Both the position numbers and the translations under genes were made by a program. The notes beneath the pieces were generated by a model, which searched no databases, was not told the DNA's origin, and worked only from the letters and a program-made list of their open reading frames with translations. From Gammaproteobacteria bacterium (GTDB taxonomy: Bacteria > Pseudomonadota > Gammaproteobacteria > Pseudomonadales > Halomonadaceae), in contig JAMCZP010000204.1 of NCBI GenBank assembly GCA_023485185.1, positions 1 through 5,351 on the forward strand: DNA of 5,351 bases. Direction: 5' to 3'. Within the stretch, counting starts at the first letter, position 1. Each line of letters begins with the position of its first letter. Positions 1 through 5,351 of this stretch are shown here, piece by piece.

Positions 1-175
1 TGGGCTCGCAACCCGTTTTACTGCGGCGTATCAACAGGGCACCTAGCTGTTCTTCGAGCTTTTGAATGTGCTGTGAAAGCGTGGGTTGTGCGATACCGAG
101 AGCTTGGGCGGCGGCCTGAAAACGTCGGTGCTGAACCAGTGTGGTAAAACTTTTCAGCCAGACCAAGTTCAGCAT
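1..175 (-). CDS. ptxE: LysR-family regulator PtxE, N-terminal part (gene cut by window edge)
   Basis: I translated this by hand. 58 complete codons are visible and the reading frame is still open at the left edge of the window. The protein begins [16 protein letters not shown] and continues into a winged helix-turn-helix: residues 19-36 are rich in Ala and Gln and include the LysR-type turn [13 protein letters not shown]. The [13 protein letters not shown] stretch follows at residues 39-51. This is the DNA-binding domain of LysR-type regulators; the effector-binding domain lies outside the window. The ATG (173-175) overlaps the end of ptxD, whose TGA is at 169-171, through ATGCTGA. A weak purine patch (GAGA) lies about 8 bases before the ATG, so translation is probably coupled to ptxD. 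Its place directly after ptxD matches the ptxABCDE order of P. stutzeri, which is the reason for the gene name. That it controls this operon is inferred from position. Confidence 0.88.
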   Translation of the reverse strand, partial: MLNLVWLKSFTTLVQHRRFQAAAQALGIAQPTLSQHIQKLEEQLGALLIRRSKTGCEP

Positions 176-1179
176 GGAGTTGTCTCAGTGATAGTGGGCG
201 AATTAGCCGCATCCTGAGGGCATTCTCCTTGTAACGCTTGAAGAATGTTGTCGGCAGCACGCTGTTCAATCATCAGCCGCACATCCTGGACGGCAGAGCC
301 AATGTGTGCCGTAAATAGCGTGTTGGGATGTGCTCGCAAGGTGGGGCAAATCTCTTGCGGGCGATCCTCTCGAGCCCAATCTTCCATTTCAAAAACATCC
401 GCCGCGTAGCCGCCCAATCGTCCTGTCTCCAGCGCTTCCAAAACGGCAGCTTCCTGCACCACCGAGCCCCGGCATGGATTGATCAGGAAGGCGCCTCGTT
501 TCATCAGGGCCAGACGCGCTGGGTTGATGGTATGCAGGGTGTGTTGATTGAGCGGCAAGGCCAGAATGACAATATCAGATTGCTCAAGAAGCTCCTCAAG
601 CGTTTTGCGCGTCAAGCCTAGCGCGGCCTCTTCAGCAACAGGCAGGGCGTCCGGTTGAGAATAGAGCAAGGTCGCACCCCATCCCTGGAGCCGTGTTGCC
701 ACCGCCTGGCCGATGGGGCCCATGCCGACGATACCCATGGTCGCGCCAGCAATTCCCAGCCCATAAAACGTGGGTTGCCACCCCTTGAACTGGCCAGAAC
801 GAACATACTCGTCGGCTGCCCGAATATGTCGAATTAGGCCAATGGTTAGCCCGATGGTTAGTTCAGCCGTGGGCACCGTCAGCAGATCCGGCACGAAGGT
901 CAGCCAAACGCCATGACGTGTACAGGCCTCCACATCGAAATTATCGTATCCCTTTAGGGCGGCGCCAATGACTTTCAGGTGAGGGCAGGCCGCTAGAAAC
1001 TCCTCGCTCACCTGGTCCGGCATAAACACCATCATGGCGTCTGCTTTTGCCGCGCGGGCCTTTACCTCGGCGGCGGGCAAGGTAGTGTCTGACTGGTTAG
1101 TGATCACTTCACAGCGCTGTTCCAGCCTTGCCAACACGCTGTTATGTACCCGGTGGGTAATGAAAACCCTTGGTTTCAT
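169..1179 (-). CDS. ptxD: NAD-dependent phosphite dehydrogenase (phosphonate dehydrogenase) PtxD
   Basis: This cytoplasmic enzyme oxidises phosphite to phosphate with reduction of NAD+. It belongs to the D-2-hydroxyacid dehydrogenase family. Its 336 residues equal the length of the P. stutzeri WM88 enzyme as I remember it, and the two align without gaps through the regions compared. The Rossmann glycine motif is VGMGPIG (151-157). All four catalytic positions described for PtxD are present at the same numbers: Lys76 (ALKG), Arg237 (NPCRGSV), Glu266 (FEMED) and His292 (AHIGS). Trp134, Tyr139, Met153, Ser295 and Arg301 are also kept. The PtxD-typical blocks [17 protein letters not shown] and [15 protein letters not shown] are intact. 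Two changes stand out: the loop after beta-2 reads Tyr173-Ser-Gln175-Pro176, where P. stutzeri has Glu175-Ala176, and residue 291 is Ala instead of Pro. The ATG lies 9 bases after the ptxC stop, with AAGGA as ribosome site. Other family members such as glyoxylate or lactate dehydrogenases are unlikely given these signatures and the transporter genes. Confidence 0.97.
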   Translation of the reverse strand: MKPRVFITHRVHNSVLARLEQRCEVITNQSDTTLPAAEVKARAAKADAMMVFMPDQVSEEFLAACPHLKVIGAALKGYDNFDVEACTRHGVWLTFVPDLLTVPTAELTIGLTIGLIRHIRAADEYVRSGQFKGWQPTFYGLGIAGATMGIVGMGPIGQAVATRLQGWGATLLYSQPDALPVAEEAALGLTRKTLEELLEQSDIVILALPLNQHTLHTINPARLALMKRGAFLINPCRGSVVQEAAVLEALETGRLGGYAADVFEMEDWAREDRPQEICPTLRAHPNTLFTAHIGSAVQDVRLMIEQRAADNILQALQGECPQDAANSPTITETTPC

Positions 1180-1188
1180 GCGAATTCC

Positions 1189-2022
1189 TTACTTGAATTT
1201 CTTGCGAAGATGACCGCTCAGGCTATCCACCATTGTCACCATCGCGAGTATAACGATCAGGATGGCGCTGACTTCCTGGTATTGCATAACGCGTAAAGAG
1301 CCCATTAGCTCGAAACCGATCCCGCCGGCCCCCACCATGCCCATCACCGTAGAAGCGCGGAAGTTGTACTCCCAGCGGTAGATGGAGACATCGGCAAACT
1401 GCGGAAGCACCTGTGGAAGCACCGCGTGCCAGTGAACCTGTAATCGCGTCGCGCCAGCGGCATTGGCGGCCTCCACAGGGGCTGGGTCGACATGCTCGAT
1501 CGCTTCGGCAAAGAATTTACCTACCATGCCGATAGAGTGAAGGCCGAGCGCGAGCACGCCCGGCAAGGCGCCAAAACCCACGGCAGCAACGAAGATAATG
1601 CCCATAATCAACTCAGGCACCGAGCGCAGAGCGTTCAGCAGCGTGCGGGTTACGTGGAATACCATGGGGTGGGGCGAGGTGTTGCGAGCGGCCAAAAACG
1701 CCAGGGGCACGGAAGCGATGACCGCTATCGCCGTGCCGGCAATGCTCATGGCGAGGGTATCGACCAGCGGCGCTATCCAATCCATGGCGTTGGTGAAATC
1801 GGGCGGTAGTGACTCTCCCATTAGGGTGGCGATGGCCGGCACCCCGTTGGCCAGGGTGCGAAAATCCAGCAGGTCCACGTACCAACTCGCCAGGAGAACC
1901 ACTGCCAGTACCAAACCCGCTTGGAAGAGCTTGCTCCGCCAACCGCGCGCGTGTTCAGCCAGCACGGTATCAGGAGAAAACGATGAAAGGGGCGGCGAAT
2001 CTATTTTGGAATGATTCATCAT
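1189..2022 (-). CDS. ptxC: Phosphite ABC transporter permease PtxC
   Basis: This is the inner-membrane permease of a PhnE-type ABC importer, expected to work as a dimer with PtxA and to receive phosphite from PtxB. The 277 residues show a polar N-terminus of about 30 residues, then hydrophobic stretches near 33-50, 87-111, 136-165, 220-238 and 250-268. The cytoplasmic EAA loop that docks on the ATPase is clear: EAANAAGATRL from Glu184, ending in VLPQVLP at about 201-207. The YRWEYNFRASTVMGMVGAGGIG block (about 216-236) is typical of PhnE/PtxC permeases. Two ATGs sit in tandem. The ribosome site AAGGGG (2025-2030), which contains the end of the ptxB stop, is only 2 bases from the first ATG (2022) but 5 from the second (2019). 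The second may therefore be the working start, giving 276 residues. The gap to ptxB is 6 bases. Specificity for phosphite is inferred from the adjacent ptxD; the permease alone would only say phosphonate/phosphite class. Confidence 0.93.
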   Translation of the reverse strand: MMNHSKIDSPPLSSFSPDTVLAEHARGWRSKLFQAGLVLAVVLLASWYVDLLDFRTLANGVPAIATLMGESLPPDFTNAMDWIAPLVDTLAMSIAGTAIAVIASVPLAFLAARNTSPHPMVFHVTRTLLNALRSVPELIMGIIFVAAVGFGALPGVLALGLHSIGMVGKFFAEAIEHVDPAPVEAANAAGATRLQVHWHAVLPQVLPQFADVSIYRWEYNFRASTVMGMVGAGGIGFELMGSLRVMQYQEVSAILIVILAMVTMVDSLSGHLRKKFK

Positions 2023-2028
2023 GTCCCC

Positions 2029-3740
<1,712 letters not shown>

Positions 3741-3744
3741 TTGA

Positions 3745-3750
3745 TCACCT
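3745..3750 (-). promoter_or_regulatory. Ribosome binding site that fixes the ptxA start
   Basis: The minus strand reads AAAAGGTGATCAAATG, giving AGGTGA four bases before the ATG at 3738-3740. No comparable site precedes the upstream in-frame GTG at 3768-3770. This supports a 281-residue PtxA. Confidence 0.75.
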
Positions 3751-3757
3751 TTTGCAA

Positions 3758-3787
3758 TGTATAAGCTCACTTGATTGTGACTTACAA
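3758..3787 (-). promoter_or_regulatory. Candidate sigma-70 promoter of the ptx operon
   Basis: On the minus strand TTGTAA (3787-3782) could serve as a -35 element and TATACA (3763-3758) as a -10 element, with an 18-base spacer. Each matches the consensus at 4 of 6 positions, so the promoter would be weak without an activator. Transcription would begin near 3750-3752, leaving a very short leader that barely contains the ptxA ribosome site. An imperfect inverted repeat, TTGCAATGT (3752-3760) and ACAATGCAA (3784-3792), matching at 8 of 9 positions, brackets the element. This is inferred from sequence matches only. Confidence 0.35.
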
Positions 3788-3788
3788 T
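3774..3788 (-). promoter_or_regulatory. Candidate LysR-type operator (T-N11-A dyad)
   Basis: The 15 bases ATTGT-GACTT-ACAAT form a perfect 5-base dyad with a 5-base centre. They contain the T-N11-A pattern (T3775, A3787) typical of LysR-family binding sites. The dyad overlaps the proposed -35 element of the ptx promoter. PtxE, encoded at the end of the operon, is the obvious candidate ligand. That link is inferred; the dyad itself is seen directly. Confidence 0.4.
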
Positions 3789-3807
3789 GCAACGTTAGCC
3801 TGCCTAA

Positions 3808-3836
3808 GTGACAAAGCTGTGTCGTTCAGGTGATAA
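3808..3836 (-). promoter_or_regulatory. Candidate Pho box: three CTGTCAC-like units at 11-base period
   Basis: Read on the minus strand, TTATCAC (3836-3830), ACGACAC (3825-3819) and TTGTCAC (3814-3808) start exactly 11 bases apart, the spacing recognised by PhoB. They match CTGTCAC at 5, 4 and 6 of 7 positions. Phosphite oxidation operons are known to be induced by phosphate starvation through PhoBR, so a Pho box is expected here. Against it, no good -10 element sits about 10 bases downstream; the best one lies about 45 bases away. The same bases also contain a near-palindrome, GACAAAGCTGTGTC (3810-3823, 12 of 14 symmetric), so a dimeric regulator is another reading. Confidence 0.4.
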
Positions 3837-3900
3837 GTTAATGACTATCCAAGGAGCGCAGGTAGCCAGTCAAACGGCTCAGATAACGCTTCTCTAGACC

Positions 3901-3952
3901 AATATCGTCACAAAACGAAGCCCACCAGGGCTGGGCCTACCGGTCCGATATT
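3901..3952. repeat. Outer inverted repeat bracketing the terminator hairpin
   Basis: AATATCG (3901-3907) and CGATATT (3946-3952) are perfect 7-base inverted copies that flank the GC-rich terminator stem, making a nested 52-base imperfect hairpin. It may simply extend the terminator, or it may be a dispersed palindromic element; only one copy is visible here. Confidence 0.4.
3911..3938 (-). terminator. Probable rho-independent terminator downstream of the SnoaL-like gene
   Basis: On the minus strand the sequence can form AGCCC-TGGT-GGGCT (3932-3919) or the competing GGCCCA-GCCCTGG-TGGGCT, followed by TCGTTTTG. The hairpin begins about 55 bases after the stop codon of the gene at 4380-3991 and lies upstream of the ptx control signals. 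It would therefore keep that gene's transcript out of the ptx operon. The T-run is short and interrupted by CG, so efficiency is uncertain. No T-run follows on the plus strand. Confidence 0.5.
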
Positions 3953-3990
3953 CTGCGCTATTCATACGTGAAGGGAGATAACCAGAACGT

Positions 3991-4380
3991 TTAACCAAGC
4001 TGAGCCTCAACCGCGGTTTTATCAATGACCGACCAGACCTCCCTAATCTTGCCATCGCTAAACAGGTAGAACGCGTTTTCGCAAAACGTCACGTTTTTGC
4101 CATCCACCGCAAGGCCAAGGAAGCTACCTTTGGGTGTGACATCGAATCGCAACCTGCACGCGACATGGGGTGAATCAACGGCCAAAAGCTCAATGTTAAA
4201 GTGAAGATCCGGTATCTGCTCGTAATCGGCTTCCAGCATGGCGCGATAACCATCAAGCCCTAGGCGCCTGCCGTTGTGGTGGACATCGTCATGCACGAAC
4301 TGGTCAAGGTTCGTCCAGTCTTGATTATTGAGGCAGGTGATGTAATCACGGTAGGTTGCTTCCAGGTCACGTTTGTTCAT
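3991..4380 (-). CDS. SnoaL-like / ester cyclase family protein, function unknown
   Basis: This is a small 129-residue protein of the NTF2-like cone fold, best matched to the SnoaL-like ester cyclase group. Supporting features are the N-terminal helix pattern LEATYRDYITCLNNQDWTNLDQFVHDDVHHNG (residues 6-37), the GLDGYRAMLEADYEQIPDLHF block (41-61) and the C-terminal strands ENAFYLFSDGKIREVWSVIDK (101-121). Asp120 sits where SnoaL cyclases carry a catalytic acid, but the substrate cannot be read from the sequence. Polyketide cyclisation is unlikely, as no polyketide gene is nearby. A longer reading would begin at 4422; the ATG at 4380 is preferred because AAAGGAGA lies 6 bases upstream. No signal peptide or membrane segment is seen. 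It runs in the same direction as ptx but is followed by a probable terminator and a 250-base gap, so it is likely a separate unit without a phosphite role. Confidence 0.8.
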   Translation of the reverse strand: MNKRDLEATYRDYITCLNNQDWTNLDQFVHDDVHHNGRRLGLDGYRAMLEADYEQIPDLHFNIELLAVDSPHVACRLRFDVTPKGSFLGLAVDGKNVTFCENAFYLFSDGKIREVWSVIDKTAVEAQLG

Positions 4381-4386
4381 CTTGGT

Positions 4387-4394
4387 TCTCCTTT
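4387..4394 (-). promoter_or_regulatory. Ribosome binding site that fixes the SnoaL-like gene start
   Basis: The minus strand reads AAAGGAGA followed by 6 bases and the ATG at 4378-4380. This near-ideal site lies inside the longer reading that starts at 4422, so the shorter protein is favoured. Confidence 0.8.
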
Positions 4395-4415
4395 CCTGGT
4401 TAGGCGTGAAGGCAT

Positions 4416-4444
4416 TCGCCAAGAATGCACAGGCTCAGTATCAT
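4416..4444 (+). promoter_or_regulatory. Candidate promoter for phnA in the divergent gap
   Basis: On the plus strand TCGCCA (4416-4421, 4 of 6 to TTGACA) and TATCAT (4439-4444, 5 of 6 to TATAAT) are separated by 17 bases, placing the start of transcription near 4451. The opposite strand of almost the same bases reads TATGAT (4445-4440), a possible -10 for the SnoaL-like gene, but without a convincing -35. The two divergent genes may share this spot. Matches to consensus are the only evidence. Confidence 0.35.
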
Positions 4445-4479
4445 AAACAGCCTAAACCAAGCCACAGAAGTCATCATTC

Positions 4480-4815
4480 ATGTCGTGCCCACCTTGCCCC
4501 CATTGCCAATCCGCATTCGTCTATCAGGATCAACGCCTGTTCATCTGCCCCGAATGCGCCCACGAATGGAACCCTGCTGAGGTTCAGGCGGAAGACACCG
4601 TGACGGTAAAAGATGCCCACGGCACGCTGTTAGCGGAAGGCGACAAGGTAACGATGATCAAAGACCTCAAGGTCAAAGGCAGCTCATTGGTACTCAAGGT
4701 GGGCACCAAAGCCTTGATTAAGCGGCTCATGGATAGCAAGGATCACCAACTGGACTGCAAGGTCGACGGCGTCGGCGACATGATGGTAACTGCCCACTTT
4801 GTGAAAAAAGCCTAA
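4480..4815 (+). CDS. yjdM: PhnA/YjdM-family zinc-ribbon protein
   Basis: This 111-residue protein has the same length and layout as E. coli YjdM (old name PhnA). An N-terminal zinc ribbon has two Cys-X2-Cys pairs, Cys6/Cys9 (CPHC) and Cys23/Cys26 (CPEC), followed by AHEWNPAE. A small beta-barrel domain then carries the family hallmarks VKDAHGTLLAEGDKV (about 43-57), IKDLKVKGSS (60-69), LKVGTKA (72-78) and the C-terminal HFVKKA. The role is not established. The name PhnA comes from its position near the E. coli phosphonate locus, but it is not needed for phosphonate use, and it is not the unrelated phosphonoacetate hydrolase that shares the name. Ribosome site is weak (AGAAG about 9 bases before the ATG). 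No other start lies between the upstream stop and this ATG, and the N-terminus MSCPPCPHC matches the family. It is followed after 68 bases by the dehalogenase gene in the same direction. Confidence 0.92.
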   Translation: MSCPPCPHCQSAFVYQDQRLFICPECAHEWNPAEVQAEDTVTVKDAHGTLLAEGDKVTMIKDLKVKGSSLVLKVGTKALIKRLMDSKDHQLDCKVDGVGDMMVTAHFVKKA

Positions 4816-4871
4816 ATAAGCCCAGGATTCTTCTAGCCACCTAACGACGCAGTCAGCAATAATCATCCAAC

Positions 4872-4877
4872 AAGGAG
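4872..4877 (+). promoter_or_regulatory. Strong ribosome binding site of the dehalogenase gene
   Basis: AAGGAG lies 6 bases before the ATG at 4884. It sets the start of the partial gene, whose second to eleventh codons at once give the HAD motif. In the 68-base gap before it I see no clear terminator for phnA and only a poor promoter match (AATAAT at 4858-4863 without a -35), so the two genes could be co-transcribed. Confidence 0.75.
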
Positions 4878-4883
4878 ACACTA

Positions 4884-5351
4884 ATGAAAGCCATCGTGTT
4901 TGACGTATTTGGCACTATTGTTGATTGGCGCTCCAGTTTGATTCATCAGTTCAATGAACTGCAGAAAGAGCTGGGGATGGAACTGCCTAGTGAAGTGATA
5001 ACGGATCAATGGCGTCAGCACTATGCGCCTTCGATGAACCGAGTACGGCAAGGTGACGTGCCTTGGATGGGATTGGATGACCTGCACCGAGAAAGCCTCG
5101 TCAAACTATTCAAGCAACATGGGGTGGCGCTAGATGAGGCGACCATTGATCGCATCAATCACTTTTGGCACCAATTAGACCCATGGCCAGATGTTCAGAA
5201 CGGCCTGCAGCGTTTAAAAGAGCACTATATTATCGGCACGCTGACCAACGGCAATTTATCACTAATGGTGGATGTGGCCCGTCACGCCAAACTGCCCTGG
5301 GATATGGTGTTTTGCGCCGAGTTATTCCAGCACTATAAACCTGACCCAGAG
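4884..5351 (+). CDS. Haloacid dehalogenase type II, HAD superfamily (3' end beyond window)
   Basis: I translated this by hand; 156 codons are visible and the frame is open at the right edge. Such enzymes are usually about 220-230 residues, so roughly a third is missing. HAD motif I is FDVFGTIVDW, with nucleophile Asp7. The usual second Asp of phosphatases is replaced by Phe9, as in 2-haloacid dehalogenases (DxYGT or DxFGT). Motif II is LTNGN (Thr121, Asn122) and motif III Lys152 in YKPDPE. Arg44 in WRQHY aligns with the halide- and substrate-binding Arg of L-2-haloacid dehalogenases. Motif IV lies outside the window. The family removes halogen from short 2-haloacids with inversion, yielding 2-hydroxyacids; many members are annotated by homology only. 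The absence of the second Asp argues against a phosphatase. It is a cytoplasmic protein with no signal peptide, and it has no evident link to phosphite oxidation. Confidence 0.87.
   Translation, partial: MKAIVFDVFGTIVDWRSSLIHQFNELQKELGMELPSEVITDQWRQHYAPSMNRVRQGDVPWMGLDDLHRESLVKLFKQHGVALDEATIDRINHFWHQLDPWPDVQNGLQRLKEHYIIGTLTNGNLSLMVDVARHAKLPWDMVFCAELFQHYKPDPE

Noticed and set aside
3741..3770. Ten-residue N-terminal extension of PtxA from a GTG
   Set aside because: No ribosome site precedes the GTG, the added residues do not resemble PhnC proteins, and they overlap the candidate promoter.
3841..3897. 18-codon plus-strand reading frame starting ATGACTATCCAAGG with AGGTGA upstream
   Set aside because: It has a plausible ribosome site, but it is very short, shows no recognisable peptide features, and lies in the ptx control region. 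Its apparent ribosome site is part of the Pho-like repeat. Chance is the simplest explanation.
3897..3968. 23-codon minus-strand reading frame across the terminator
   Set aside because: It lacks a ribosome site and consists largely of the hairpin sequence; probably not translated.
4381..4422. 14-residue N-terminal extension of the SnoaL-like protein
   Set aside because: It contains the strong AAAGGAGA ribosome site of the downstream ATG, so it is most likely untranslated leader.
4480..4815. PhnA as phosphonoacetate hydrolase
   Set aside because: The protein is a 111-residue zinc-ribbon YjdM homologue, not the much larger metal-dependent hydrolase that shares the name.
4884..5351. HAD protein as phosphonoacetaldehyde hydrolase (PhnX), which would fit a phosphorus theme
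   Set aside because: PhnX carries a DxAGT motif I. This protein has DVFGT, TNGN and YKPDPE, which fit type II haloacid dehalogenases.

Overview
The window carries most of a phosphite (reduced phosphorus) uptake and oxidation operon, ptxABCD plus the start of ptxE, on the minus strand. Beside it lie three genes with no obvious link to phosphorus redox chemistry. Protein-level similarity to Pseudomonas stutzeri PtxB and PtxD is strong. The zinc-ribbon PhnA/YjdM protein, moderate GC content and AAGGAG-type ribosome sites fit a gammaproteobacterium. Halomonas or a related marine or halophilic group is my guess only; the sequence does not prove it.

Layout on the minus strand, read in transcription order from right to left: ptxA (phosphite ABC ATPase, 3740-2895), ptxB (periplasmic binding protein, 2898-2029), ptxC (permease, 2022-1189), ptxD (NAD-dependent phosphite dehydrogenase, 1179-169) and ptxE (LysR regulator, 175 to beyond the left edge). 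The genes overlap or are separated by fewer than 10 bases, so they should form one translationally coupled transcript. The 250-base region upstream (3741-3990) holds a probable terminator for the preceding gene. It also holds three CTGTCAC-like units at an exact 11-base period (a candidate Pho box), a T-N11-A dyad suited to a LysR regulator, and a possible sigma-70 promoter.

To the right, a small SnoaL-like (ester cyclase fold) gene runs on the minus strand (4380-3991). A divergent 99-base gap separates it from phnA/yjdM (4480-4815, plus), followed by a type II haloacid dehalogenase of the HAD superfamily (4884 to beyond the right edge, plus).

How it works: PtxB captures phosphite in the periplasm, PtxC and PtxA import it using ATP, and PtxD oxidises it to phosphate while reducing NAD+. 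The cell thereby gains phosphorus and, in principle, reducing power. This is a described system, not a new one. The most interesting departures are an altered cofactor-specificity loop in PtxD (Gln175-Pro176 where the P. stutzeri enzyme has Glu175-Ala176) and the two overlaid regulatory signals upstream of ptxA.
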